DNA of 64,000 nucleotides. Source: Peribacillus frigoritolerans. Lineage in GTDB: Bacteria > Bacillota > Bacilli > Bacillales > DSM-1321. Below, piece after piece: positions 17,075-25,536 of this stretch (positions are counted from its first letter, which is position 1; each line of letters opens with the position of its first letter). The stretch is taken from contig NZ_KV440950.1 in the NCBI RefSeq assembly GCF_001636405.1, forward strand, positions 3,638,778-3,702,777. The letters run 5' to 3'. A model generated the notes under the pieces. It did not search any database and was not told where the DNA came from. It saw only the letters and a program-made list of their open reading frames with translations. A program made the position numbers and the translations under genes.

Positions 17075-17713
17075 ATGCACATTGGTGAACGGATTAAAAT
17101 GTTAAGAAAAGAAAGAAAAATGACACAAGAAGATTTGGCAAAAGTATTAAAAGTAGCTCCTACGGCAGTATCAGCTTGGGAATCCGGACGGAATAAACCT
17201 TTAATGGATAAATTGAGCATGATGTCCACTTGTTTTGAAATACCGCTATCCCACCTCATTGAAGGAGCGCCTATCGTTAGAAATAATCCTGGAATGGAAT
17301 TCCTAAATGAAAAAAATGTAAGATTAATTGGTGTCTACGGAAATATCCCCGCTGGAGAGCCTAATTTCACCAACGAATATATAGAAGCGTATATGCCGAC
17401 ATTAAATTCGATGCTTAAATCGGATAAAGAATATTTTTTCCTTAGAGTGAATGGCAATAGCATGAATAAAGAATTCAGAGACGGATCATTGATTCTCGTT
17501 GAAAAAACAACCTACCTTGATAACGGGAAAATTGGAGTGGTCTTGGTAAATGGGCACGATGCTACGGTCAAAAAAGTGAGAATCAATGAAGAAAACATCA
17601 TACTCACTCCCTGCAGCACGGATCCTTTTTATGAAGAAAAAACCTATAACATAAAAAATGATAGAGTCCGTATTTTAGGAAAAGTGGTTCAAGCCATTAA
17701 AATATACGATTAA
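17075..17713 (+). CDS. Phage-type repressor: XRE DNA-binding domain plus S24 self-cleaving peptidase
   Basis: 212-residue CI-like repressor. The XRE domain occupies residues 3-65 (IGERIKMLRKERKMTQEDLA, VAPTAVSAWESGRNKP). The C-terminal S24 domain has the Ala93-Gly94 cleavage bond (NIPAGEP), Ser129 in GNSMN and Lys166 in ATVKKV, so RecA-stimulated autocleavage should be intact. ATG at 17075 follows AGAGGTGAAG. Divergent from a Cro-like XRE gene. An orphan prophage switch or a domesticated SOS-responsive regulator. Confidence 0.9.
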   Translation: MHIGERIKMLRKERKMTQEDLAKVLKVAPTAVSAWESGRNKPLMDKLSMMSTCFEIPLSHLIEGAPIVRNNPGMEFLNEKNVRLIGVYGNIPAGEPNFTNEYIEAYMPTLNSMLKSDKEYFFLRVNGNSMNKEFRDGSLILVEKTTYLDNGKIGVVLVNGHDATVKKVRINEENIILTPCSTDPFYEEKTYNIKNDRVRILGKVVQAIKIYD

Positions 17714-17828
17714 TATTTAACTCGAGGGTTTCTTACGGAAAGAAAGTAAAATAAATGAATAATGAGCAGCCATACATAGATTCAATTCTTACAGTTTTTA
17801 TCAACTTAATTGCTGTTGCATTTTAGGT

Positions 17829-17856
17829 ACAAGCCATCATGGTTTGTGCTTTTTAG
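17829..17856 (+). terminator. Terminator after the S24 repressor
   Basis: ACAAGCC/GGTTTGT stem with ATCAT loop, followed by GCTTTTT. Confidence 0.65.
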
Positions 17857-17996
17857 TACTGTTCTTTTATTTGTCTTTACATAAAATCCATTTAAATTTG
17901 TGTCAGCCCATAAAAAAAGGCATACCTTACATACGGAAGGACCGAATCAGGACGGCTTAATGTAGAGTTTTTCATTACATGTATATTTTCTGAATC

Positions 17997-18028
17997 AAAA
18001 AGGCCCCACTCTTTTTGAGAAGGGCTTA
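17997..18028 (-). terminator. Terminator of the amidase gene
   Basis: Imperfect stem AAGCCCTTCTC / GAGTGGGGCCTT on the minus strand, followed by TTTTTGATTC. Confidence 0.6.
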
Positions 18029-18072
18029 CTGTGTGGTGTGCTTCTGGAAGGTATAAATAATTATTAATTATT

Positions 18073-18762
18073 TCATTTCACCCGCAGTTTCTGGTTAACC
18101 GTAATGGTGTACTGGCTGTCAAGACCGTTCCAATCTTTAATTTGCTGAACCGTACTGCCATAAGAATTGCTTAAGGAATATACTGTATCCCCACTAACGA
18201 CAGTGTGGTATATAGCTGTACTTTTCTTAGTTAGATTGAAGCATTTAACTAAACCGTTTACATGTCCGCGAGCCAGTGATTCGATAAAGGATGACGTTTT
18301 CAACTTTGCTGCGTCATTTACATTATCGATAAATCCATTTTCAGTCAGGAGTGCAGGCATGTCCGTTTCGCGGAGTACATGTAAATCTCCTGTTTTTTGT
18401 CCTCTGTCCTGGATGTTGATAAGCTTCATGACCTCTGAATGAATATGATCTTGATACGTTTTCGTTATCTGGTTAGTGGACGTATAAATGTAATCCTCGT
18501 ACCCGGTTCCGCCGCCGGCATTAATGTGGATGGAGAGAAAAAAGTCGGCCCCCCACGCGTTCGCTGCATTCGTACGATCGTTTAAGGAGGGGTAGGTATC
18601 TTGGGTCCTGCTCATTTTCACAGAAACGTTATTATATTCTATCAATAAGATGTCTTTGATTCGGGTTGCAATGGATAAAGTTAAATCCTTTTCTCTCAAT
18701 CCATTCCCGACCGAGCCTGGATCCGTACCGCCATGGCCGGGATCAATAAATACTTTCACCAT
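18073..18762 (-). CDS. N-acetylmuramoyl-L-alanine amidase (Amidase_3) with C-terminal LysM
   Basis: 229-residue cell-wall hydrolase cutting the MurNAc-L-Ala bond. The zinc amidase_3 domain covers residues 1-175: KVFIDPGHGGTDPGSVG, LREKDLTL with the metal Glu, SIHINAGGG, and the catalytic Glu in ALLTENGFIDN. A LysM repeat (YHTVVSGDTVYSLSNSYG to VNQKLRVK) forms the C-terminus. No signal peptide, typical of a phage or mother-cell endolysin released with a holin. Start chosen at ATG 18762 after GAGGTGATAGAA. A longer frame lacks a ribosome binding site. Its proximity to the orphan phage repressor suggests a common prophage source. Confidence 0.92.
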   Translation of the reverse strand: MVKVFIDPGHGGTDPGSVGNGLREKDLTLSIATRIKDILLIEYNNVSVKMSRTQDTYPSLNDRTNAANAWGADFFLSIHINAGGGTGYEDYIYTSTNQITKTYQDHIHSEVMKLINIQDRGQKTGDLHVLRETDMPALLTENGFIDNVNDAAKLKTSSFIESLARGHVNGLVKCFNLTKKSTAIYHTVVSGDTVYSLSNSYGSTVQQIKDWNGLDSQYTITVNQKLRVK

Positions 18763-18847
18763 TTCTATCACCTCTATTAATCTTATGTTACGTATTAACA
18801 AATGCTTGTACACATAACTATCGGATCAAAGAAATTCTGCCGTTCTC

Positions 18848-18880
18848 AAAAAAAAAATACACCCCCTAAAGGTGTAGTGG
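18848..18880 (-). terminator. Hairpin with T run on the minus strand
   Basis: CTACACC/GGTGTA stem with a TTTAGGG loop. On the minus strand it ends in nine or more T. It would terminate the decayed hydrolase gene. Confidence 0.6.
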
Positions 18881-19027
18881 CATTATATGATGATATTCGC
18901 CCAATGGACGGGAATTCTTTGAAAAAGACTTTTCTATTTTTTTACTTTCGCATCAGGAATTTTTGGAGAATAAGCCATCTATAATCAAAGGAACAAGAAG
19001 ATTGAGGGATATTAAAAAAAGTCAACA

Positions 19028-19790
19028 TTAACACAAATTTATCGGTTTTTGGTTTGTTTTATTTATCGCTTCTGCGCACTCTTTAATTGAGTCAATCACT
19101 ATAGTCGGTTCTGATATTTGCGGAAAATGTCCACTCTTTTCAGCGACAATGTGTTTGCTGTTTCTTGTCAATGAAAGTAATTCCAAATTGATTCTCAAGT
19201 CGTTTTTTTTTTCGAGCTTCCTCTGGCATCATTCGATTTTCTTGTCCACCAGTAATGACAAAGTACAGGTATTTCGGGAAATGTATCAGTTAGATGGATT
19301 TGATTAATCGTTTTTTCCACAAAGTTTACTTCATTGAATTGTTTATGTGAAGACAAGGAATCAAACACTTTGAACATTTCATTAATGGTTTTTACTGCCT
19401 TGCCTTGATATTCATTAAGGCTGAATCTTTTGGTACTGGATTCTAAAAAAACAATTCCAGCTACTTCATTCGGGTAAAGGCGAGCATATAAATTAGCATA
19501 TAGGCCTCCTAGCGAATGTCCAACCAATAAGAATGGAGATTCAAATCCCACGCTTGTTAATGCTTCACGTAAAGTGTTAACAATATTCAACCCGTCTTGG
19601 CTTACCTTAAGTTTATCGCTGCCAGCAACACCAAAACGATTATAGGAAAATACTGATGATGACTCCGAAATTGCCGGCAGTATTTTCATCCAACCGTCTA
19701 TCGGGCCGGAACCACCGTTAATTAAAACTATATTTGGTTTGCCGTTTCCACTAATATTATATTAGTAGCGTCCCTTTCGTAGTTTCCGCC
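19028..19790 (-). pseudogene. Alpha/beta-hydrolase, broken by several frameshifts
   Basis: The minus strand encodes a recognisable hydrolase in pieces: NGGSGPIDGWMKILPAISES, the nucleophile elbow LLVGHSLGGLYANLYARLYP and FPEIPV in one frame. It continues FVITGGQENRMMPEEARKK in a second and LLSLTRNSKHIVAEKSGHFP in a third, ending near 19028. One shift falls at a run of ten A at about 19203-19212. Upstream of NGGSG the frame meets a stop and no proper start exists. All catalytic elements (Ser, acid, His in SGHFPQ) are present but not in one frame. Confidence 0.8.
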
Positions 19791-19938
19791 TTATATTTTT
19801 CTATTTTTCAATGTCAGCACACCCCACTTTGTTTAGATTAATTACGTGTGTAACAAGGTATTGGGTTCATTTATAAAAACTGCTAAATGGATTCTTTGAA
19901 TTTTTTACATTGTAGGGATTCTAAAAGGAGAGATAAGT

Positions 19939-20853
19939 ATGATAAATGAATATGATAAGTTTGAACAATTAGTTAAAAAGTTGGATCAAGGAAACAAGCT
20001 AATTCGCGCATGGGAATTAATGGGCGGAATTTCTGCAAATGTGACAGGACTGGAAATATTACAATCGTCAGGGCGGATCGTAAAAATGATCGTTCGTCAG
20101 CATGGTGATAATGACTTGAAACGGAATCCACATATTGCTTCATATGAACACAAGCTCTTAGGGATATTGAAAGCTGCCGGTTTGCCTGTACCAATGCCCT
20201 ATTACTTTGAGCAATCCTGCGAGATATTTTCCAAGCCATGCATACTTATCGAGTTTATTGAGGGTAAGTCAGAATTCACCCCCTCAAATCTTAATGATCA
20301 TATCTTGCAATCGGCAATCAATCTAGCAAAAATCCATCGTGTTAATTGTGCAGATTTATCTTTATCATTTATGCCTAAACTGGAAAATACATATGTAGAA
20401 ATGTTAAATAATAAAGATAGGGTAATCCTGGACGAAACATTAAATTTGAGCTTGATTAGAGATCTGCTGAAATCCTCCATGCCGCTACCCTCCATGAATA
20501 AGGAAGTGATCCTTCATGGTGATTATTGGCCAGGAAATATATTATGGAAAGAGGATAAACTAGTTTCCATAATAGATTGGGAAGACTCAGGTTTAGGGGA
20601 CCCTTTGACTGACCTTGCCAATAGTCAACTCGAAATTTTATATCATTTTGGAATGCAAGCGATGAATGATTTCACCATACAATATAAATCCATGATGCCA
20701 GAGGTGAATTTTACAAACCTACCCTTCTGGCAATTATTTGCCGCATTCCGGTTATCTACATTTCCCGAATGGGGCTTGGAAAAAAGCAAGGAAAATAACT
20801 GGCGGAAAAGACACGAGTCATTTGTTCGTGCAGCGATTAAGCGAATTCGGTAA
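19939..20853 (+). CDS. Aminoglycoside phosphotransferase (APH)-fold kinase
   Basis: 304-residue protein with the APH/choline kinase fold. The Brenner motif HGDYWPGNIL (His193, Asp195) and the metal-binding IIDWEDS (Asp213) are intact. The N-lobe has ASYEHKLLGIL as the likely alpha-C Glu helix. It transfers phosphate from ATP to a small hydroxylated molecule. The substrate is unknown, and resistance should not be assumed from the family. ATG at 19939 follows AAAAGGAGAG. A strong terminator follows. Confidence 0.88.
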   Translation: MINEYDKFEQLVKKLDQGNKLIRAWELMGGISANVTGLEILQSSGRIVKMIVRQHGDNDLKRNPHIASYEHKLLGILKAAGLPVPMPYYFEQSCEIFSKPCILIEFIEGKSEFTPSNLNDHILQSAINLAKIHRVNCADLSLSFMPKLENTYVEMLNNKDRVILDETLNLSLIRDLLKSSMPLPSMNKEVILHGDYWPGNILWKEDKLVSIIDWEDSGLGDPLTDLANSQLEILYHFGMQAMNDFTIQYKSMMPEVNFTNLPFWQLFAAFRLSTFPEWGLEKSKENNWRKRHESFVRAAIKRIR

Positions 20854-20906
20854 ATTAATGTTTATTCATTTTTTTTGAAAATGATTGAAGGATCTGATAC
20901 GCCCGT

Positions 20907-20955
20907 AATAAATGATAAAGGCATTTATACCAGTCCCTTTATCATTTATTTTCAT
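20907..20955 (+). terminator. Terminator of the APH-like gene
   Basis: AATAAATGATAAAGG pairs exactly with CCTTTATCATTTATT over a 14-base loop, then TTTTCAT. Confidence 0.75.
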
Positions 20956-20997
20956 AAACTAATAATGACTTTCAAAAAAATCCCAGGAGGTGTTTAC

Positions 20998-21300
20998 ATG
21001 TATAATAAGCCCTGGGGGCATCCGAAAGGCGGTCAATGTCCACCACAATATTGCCCACCTCACAGAATGCCCACTCAATATAGTCCATCTCAAACCTCCC
21101 CGACCAAGCAATATGTTAAAACCAATGTCATTAACACTGTTATTCCGGTTTTTCACCCGACACATACAACAACCGTGAATAAACACTTCAACACCTATAT
21201 ACCGCAAACCCGAAGTATCGTAAAAGAGTGTTATTCACAAAGTTTTGTTTGCGGAGTTCCTCAACCCCCCAGTTATTCGAGGCGAATGTTAAGATATTAA
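20998..21300 (+). CDS. Inner spore coat protein, CotD family
   Basis: 100-residue coat protein rich in Pro, His, Tyr and Thr. The N-terminus has PPQYCPPHRMPTQYSP. The diagnostic CotD core is VFHPTHTTTVNKHFNTYIPQ, followed by TRSIVKECYSQ. The family is deposited in the inner coat under SigK control. ATG at 20998 has a perfect AGGAGGTG. Single gene with a strong terminator. No SigK promoter was assigned by eye. Confidence 0.85.
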   Translation: MYNKPWGHPKGGQCPPQYCPPHRMPTQYSPSQTSPTKQYVKTNVINTVIPVFHPTHTTTVNKHFNTYIPQTRSIVKECYSQSFVCGVPQPPSYSRRMLRY

Positions 21301-21303
21301 TTA

Positions 21304-21330
21304 AAAAAACCCCGAATCGGGGTTTTTATT
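21304..21330 (+). terminator. Terminator of the cotD-like gene
   Basis: AAACCCCGA/TCGGGGTTT stem followed by a T run. A-rich on the other side, so it could also serve the convergent GNAT gene. Confidence 0.85.
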
Positions 21331-21366
21331 AATTCCTTCAACCTCTTGAATTGAGTTACAAAGGAT

Positions 21367-21828
21367 TTACAACTGTCTGAATGCAAACTCCCTATACTTT
21401 TTAAAATTTTGTTTCTTATAAAACTCTTTTGCTGCCATGTTTTCAAACCAATAATCCAGTTCTATTAAATCTATATCATTCTTTTTAGCAATATCATAGA
21501 CCTCATTCATTAGTTTTTTACCGTAACCTTTATGGGTTTGACCTTCAACGATACTAAGCTGATGCACATATACTGATTTATACTCATTTTTAAAAGCACT
21601 TTCAGGATAGTTTTTAATTTCAATCCATGCGTAACCAATTGGCACTTCATGATCTTTTAAAACTAGAAAAACAAAATTATCATTTTCAACCAAATTTTTA
21701 AAAGTTTCTTTCATTGCATTATAATTATATTCCTTAAAATACTTAGGATATAGTTTTGCATGCAGATTGTGAACATTTCGATTTAATTTTGCAATTACTT
21801 CATGATCCCTGGATTGACTTACATACAT
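21367..21828 (-). CDS. GNAT family N-acetyltransferase
   Basis: 153-residue acetyl-CoA-dependent N-acetyltransferase. The core shows GYAWIEIKNYPESAF (beta 4), HQLSIVEGQTHKGYGKKLMN with the acetyl-CoA pyrophosphate-binding loop (Q/R-x-x-G-x-G/A), and IELDYWFENMAAKEFYKKQNF as the C-terminal signature. Acceptor unknown. ATG at 21828 follows GGGGGGATAATT. Single gene. Confidence 0.88.
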   Translation of the reverse strand: MYVSQSRDHEVIAKLNRNVHNLHAKLYPKYFKEYNYNAMKETFKNLVENDNFVFLVLKDHEVPIGYAWIEIKNYPESAFKNEYKSVYVHQLSIVEGQTHKGYGKKLMNEVYDIAKKNDIDLIELDYWFENMAAKEFYKKQNFKKYREFAFRQL

Positions 21829-22690
21829 AATTATCCCCCCTGCCTATACTATATTACAATCAAGCAACGTCCACATTCCAAAAGTACACTCCTAGCCACT
21901 ATCTGATAAATTCATTCCAAAACATCAGTTCCACCAAACCTATTTTAGTTACTACTTCAAACGCTCGCTTCGCCACCACAAGCTGCTGGCAATGGATCAC
22001 AGACAACTTGCCTAAATGAAGGAACATTAATCTTATAAAAGCAGATGGAGCTTCTGATGAAACGCTTACGGCTTATCCGAAAGCCAAACTTGCCTGCCGC
22101 TGGCTTTCTTAACGCAATCTATGAATTGTACTTATTATAAGGAATCCCATTTTCATAGGATAACGTTAGCCAAGTGAAAAAGGTAGCGGAAACGGTTAAT
22201 GAGCGAAAAAATATTACCGAGAGAATCTTCTTAATGTCCTTGCATATGTAATAGTTGAATATGTGTGTTCAAGCACGATAAAACGCAATCCTTCCTTCTT
22301 GAAAGCGGGATAAGGATCATGAGCTTTACCACTTAATAGCGCGACCCTTTCCTTCCTGCACGGTTTGATTTTGCACAAATACGTGTTATGAAGGGTTGCT
22401 AGTACACTCTAAAAGTGGTTACCTATTTCGCACTAGAGAACATTGTTTAAACGCCAATATGGATGATATTCCGTTGATATTTTCACAGTTGGGTACCTTA
22501 AAACAGCCATATAATCATGCCGGATTAACCAAAGACTTTTGTTTAGCTTTGATTTAAGGGTCTTTAGTTGAATAAGCAGTAAAAAGGGGTCTTCATAAAG
22601 AAGACCCCTTTTCACTTGCCGATAACATCTGATTATATTAGCTAAAGAGTATGCACTATATTGGGATACCCAAAATAGTGGGAAAATGGT
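21829..22690. other. Long gene-poor interval with probable gene debris
   Basis: No intact gene found in 860 bases. Short coding-like stretches occur on the plus strand: ADGASDETLTAYPKAKLA near 22040-22100 and QVKKVAETVNERKNITERI near 22170-22230. They lack starts and are cut by stops. A GAAAGCCA/TGGCTTTC hairpin lies near 22078-22108. I could not assign any family. The pattern fits old pseudogenes. Confidence 0.3.
22582..22612. terminator. Symmetric terminator hairpin
   Basis: AAAAGGGGTCTTC pairs perfectly with GAAGACCCCTTTT around ATAAA. On the minus strand it would end the small gene at 22691-22834. Confidence 0.7.
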
Positions 22691-22834
22691 TTATTCGCCG
22701 CAGACTGGGAATCCTAAACCTATTAAAGTTGTTGCTAATATAGATGAAATACGGATTCTAAGTGTAGCTACGTCATCAATTTCAGTGACTAAAAAGAATT
22801 GACCATTAACTTCTAAGATACAAGTTGATTGCAT
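22691..22834 (-). CDS. Small protein, 47 residues, with C-terminal GFPVCGE
   Basis: ATG at 22834 is preceded by AAGGGGGAAAAAAGA. The product begins MQSTCILEVNGQFFLVTEID, continues with DDVATLRIR and ends in a hydrophobic stretch SILATTLIGLGFPVCGE. It has one Cys near each end. The N-terminal half reads as a beta hairpin. No signal peptide. Family not recognised. A CATATACTA sequence about 40 bases upstream on the minus strand resembles a SigE/SigK -10 element, so expression in the sporulating mother cell is conceivable. A strong terminator follows. Confidence 0.6.
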   Translation of the reverse strand: MQSTCILEVNGQFFLVTEIDDVATLRIRISSILATTLIGLGFPVCGE

Positions 22835-23331
22835 TCTTTTTTCCCCCTTACTATAAAAAGATATGATAGTATATGAAAGATATATGAAAGTGAAATAGTT
22901 TAATAGTTGATTTTAATAGGGGATAATCATTTGATTTCGATGTTAATTGCCTTAGGGGATTGCTTTTGTAGGTTAAAAGTGCAGGGATACTGAAAAAACA
23001 CATGAAGCGCAACTGCTTCCGGGAAAACTTCAGCTTGATCCCTTTGCGTTTAGTAGTTGAGCTTCCTCTTAAAGGAGTATCTGCTAGTATATGAAATTTT
23101 AGCAGTTGGATGCACAATTCCACTTCTTGCGCCAATAAGTGAAACCTCCCCGTTCTTAGGAAAAACAATTGGCGGTCAAGGTTTCCTTCTTGGAGCGTCC
23201 CTAACTGGACATAGGAGAAATACATCCTACTACAAACCAATAGTGAGTATTTTGCTATTGTTGGATCACATGAATATTATATATTCTACCGAGGTATATC
23301 TTAAAATAAACCATGTCTTTACAGAGGTTCT
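22835..23331. other. Gene-poor interval
   Basis: Nearly 500 bases without a recognised gene. The plus strand has an open frame from 23057 (contains AVGCTIPLLAPISETSPFLG) with a TTG start but no convincing ribosome binding site. The opposite strand is also open here, so I do not call either. Confidence 0.25.
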
Positions 23332-23556
23332 TCAGACTGTCGATAGGTTTTTCCATTCAATTGATGGACGGATGTATCTGGCTGGATGAAAGGTTCTACT
23401 TTTACCTTCGAAATCAAGTGCCGGCCTTACACCAAGAATGAAGACCTTTTTTCTATCACTATGAATATAATGGGTCCAGGATTTTACTGGATCTCTTTTT
23501 CTTGGTGATTGAACGTTACCATATCTTCCACCTGAAGTAATAGGCTGTTGCGGTTC
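23332..23556 (-). pseudogene. Unrecognised reading frame downstream of a G9 tract
   Basis: The minus strand is open for about 74 codons, EPQQPITSGGRYGNVQSPRK through VRPALDFEGKSRTFHPARYI to a stop at 23332. An ATG followed by nine G lies just upstream but is out of frame. With eight or eleven G it would join. No clear Shine-Dalgarno sequence. Family not recognised. It follows the dnaN remnant on the same strand. Confidence 0.35.
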
Positions 23557-23590
23557 CCCCCCCCATTATTCGTTTCTTAGGCTTTGTTCC

Positions 23591-23875
23591 TCAGTATGTT
23601 CTCACTGATGATATAAGATGACGATAGGAGGAATTTTCGCTTGGCTCGATTAAGACAGGTCTCATTGGACCGCCAAAACTTAGCTTTACCTCGTTTTCTT
23701 TTATCGACTTTAAGGCATCCAATAAAAAACTTCCATCAAGTGATACACTTAACCTCGTCTCACCGCTGATTGAATTGATGCTTAGCGTTTCTTCTAAATT
23801 TCCCCTAATTTCGATGAATTAGAAGATATCCTTAATTTACTATTATCAAGGATTTCAGTCGGAGGAAGCCGCTTA
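23591..23875 (-). pseudogene. C-terminal fragment of a DNA polymerase III beta clamp (dnaN paralogue)
   Basis: Minus-strand translation gives PPTEILDNSKLRISSNSSKL and then, after a frameshift at about 23805, EETLSINSISGETRLSVSLD, FLLDALKSIKENEVKLSFGG, PMRPVLIEPSENSS and the terminal LISSVRTY. This follows the third domain of DnaN (pattern FLLDALKA...ISFTGAMRPFLIRP...LILPVRTY). The first two domains are missing. It cannot function as a clamp. Likely the relic of a second dnaN copy, phage- or plasmid-derived or a chromosomal paralogue. Confidence 0.75.
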
Positions 23876-24041
23876 TTTTATAACTTTCATTCTAATATTG
23901 GCGTAACTGGAAATTTTCTTCCATGACAGAAAATATGTAACTGAATATAGGTGGTATGGGTTTAATATGAGTCCTTTAGATGTTAAGATTCTTTGGGGAA
24001 GAGATTGAAAAATAGTAATCAATATATAGGAGGAGTTCATC

Positions 24042-24371
24042 TTGAATCCTTATGCATTTTTGGCAATTGCCATCCTAAGTGAAGTGTTTGGCAGTTCGAT
24101 GTTAAAAGTATCAAACGGGTTTAAAAAGTTATTCCCTTCCATTGGTGTGGTTATTGGGATGGGTTTGGCTTTTTATTGCCTATCGTTATCTCTAATAACC
24201 ATCCCGCTTGGAACGGCTTATGCCATTTGGTCGGGAATAGGCACAGCTTTAACTGCTTTAGTGGGAGTTATCGTTTATAAAGAAAGCTTTAACCTGAAAA
24301 AATTTTTAGGTTTAGTCCTGATCATTGGCGGAGTGGTTGTATTGAAACTCTCTAGTGAAGGCACTTCTTAA
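24042..24371 (+). CDS. Small multidrug resistance (SMR) efflux subunit, EbrA-like
   Basis: 109-residue, four-TM SMR protein. The essential membrane Glu in TM1 is in AILSEVFGSSMLKVSNGF. TM3 has TAYAIWSGIGTALTALVGV and TM4 ends LIIGGVVVLK. Together with the next gene it forms a pair, as in EbrAB/YkkCD heterodimers that export cationic drugs with proton antiport. Sequence is nearer to EbrAB than to YkkCD by eye. The start is TTG 24042 after AGGAGGAG. No guanidine riboswitch was seen upstream. Confidence 0.85.
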   Translation: MNPYAFLAIAILSEVFGSSMLKVSNGFKKLFPSIGVVIGMGLAFYCLSLSLITIPLGTAYAIWSGIGTALTALVGVIVYKESFNLKKFLGLVLIIGGVVVLKLSSEGTS

Positions 24372-24396
24372 CAATTTAGTAATCGGAGGTAACAAT

Positions 24397-24744
24397 ATGA
24401 AAGGATACATAGCTTTAGGAATTTCAATCATAAGCGAAGTTTTTGGTACGACCATGCTTAAGCTGTCTGAAGGCTTCACTCATTTATCCGCTACATTTGG
24501 GGTTATGATAGGGTTTGGTATAGCATTTTATAGTTTATCTGTATGTCTTAAAACAATTCCGTTAAGCTTAGCTTACGCCATTTGGTCAGGAATAGGCACA
24601 GCTTTAACAGCATTGATTGGCGTGCTTTTATGGAATGAGCCATTTAGTATCACTACATTAGGCGGCTTAGTATTGATAATTGGCGGAGTGGTTTTACTAA
24701 ATGCTTCCCATACCTCCAAACAAGCGGAAGGAGAATCAAACTAA
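24397..24744 (+). CDS. SMR efflux subunit, EbrB-like
   Basis: 115-residue SMR partner. The TM1 Glu lies in ISIISEVFGTTMLKLSEGFT, TM3 in AYAIWSGIGTALTALIGV, TM4 in LVLIIGGVVLLNASH, with a charged cytoplasmic tail. ATG at 24397 follows CGGAGGTAAC, 25 bases after the first subunit. Paired SMR genes are usually both needed for transport. Substrate inferred from family. Confidence 0.87.
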   Translation: MKGYIALGISIISEVFGTTMLKLSEGFTHLSATFGVMIGFGIAFYSLSVCLKTIPLSLAYAIWSGIGTALTALIGVLLWNEPFSITTLGGLVLIIGGVVLLNASHTSKQAEGESN

Positions 24745-24755
24745 GTTTGACTCTC
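24729..24755 (+). terminator. Hairpin spanning the stop of the second SMR gene
   Basis: GGAGAATCAAAC/GTTTGACTCTCC with TAA in the loop. One mismatch and no T run, so only a possible terminator between convergent operons. Confidence 0.4.
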
Positions 24756-24791
24756 CTCCTCTCCCCGCTCATTTAAAAATATCAGTAGACT

Positions 24792-25505
24792 TCACCAAGT
24801 TCTCCGTGCAAAGTCCGTGAACTTGAATTTATCGGGTCTATGCCTGGATTCGCTATACTGAAACAAGCTTCCATCGATTAAATGGACCGTACTTTTCACA
24901 ACTGCCACCATATCGAAGTCTTCAATGTCCAATAATTGTTTATCTTCTTCACTACATGGCTCCACGGTAATTTCCTTATTTGAAAAACCAATCTGGAGCC
25001 CGAGTTCCTTTTCGATATATCGATAAATTGAATCCTCACAAATTTCCTTTGTCAGGTTGCTTACGAACTCGCTTTTGAAATAGTCTTTGTCCAGGATGAT
25101 TTTCTTCCCATTGATTTGCCGAATCCGGAAAACCTTCCATACTTCACCATCACCAGTTAAGTCTAGAAGCTTGGCCATATTTGAGTCGGGGGTCTCAAGC
25201 TCCAACTTATGAACGATCGTCTTGGAATGCAAATTCAACTTTTCCACCATTTCTTTATAGGAAATCAACCCTGCCACAGGAAAATTAAATTTGCTGAAAT
25301 CCAAGACAAATGAACCCTTGCCTTTGATTTTATGGATATATCCATTTTGTTCAAGCAACTGTAAGGACTTTCTCACCGTATCCCTGGATATGTCATATTC
25401 TTCCATGAAGCTGCTTTCGGAAGGAAGCTTTGAATTTATCGGAAAGGTTCCCTCTTCAATTTTTGAAACGATATCACCATATAGCGATAGATATTTGCTG
25501 TTCAT
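24792..25505 (-). CDS. treR: Trehalose operon repressor TreR, GntR family
   Basis: 237-residue GntR/HutC-type regulator. The winged helix at residues 5-70 (SKLPSESSFMEEYDISRDTV, QNGYIHKIKGKGSFVL) is followed by a UTRA effector domain ending in SRHRPDKFKF. In Bacillus TreR is released from DNA by trehalose-6-phosphate. Last gene of treP-treA-treR, in B. subtilis order. Two palindromes upstream of treP are the likely sites. Confidence 0.93.
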   Translation of the reverse strand: MNSKYLSLYGDIVSKIEEGTFPINSKLPSESSFMEEYDISRDTVRKSLQLLEQNGYIHKIKGKGSFVLDFSKFNFPVAGLISYKEMVEKLNLHSKTIVHKLELETPDSNMAKLLDLTGDGEVWKVFRIRQINGKKIILDKDYFKSEFVSNLTKEICEDSIYRYIEKELGLQIGFSNKEITVEPCSEEDKQLLDIEDFDMVAVVKSTVHLIDGSLFQYSESRHRPDKFKFTDFARRTW

Positions 25506-25536
25506 TTCATCACCACAATATATTTTTCTTAGTCTG

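Noticed and set aside
19939-20853. APH-fold kinase as an aminoglycoside resistance gene
   Set aside because: Only generic kinase motifs are seen; the fold covers many metabolic kinases, so resistance is not claimed.
23057-23389. 110-codon plus-strand frame
   Set aside because: TTG start without ribosome binding site, opposite strand also open, no recognisable motif; treated as debris.
23880-24041. ykkC-type guanidine riboswitch ahead of the SMR pair
   Set aside because: The conserved GGACGGUCCGAGAG-type core is absent.
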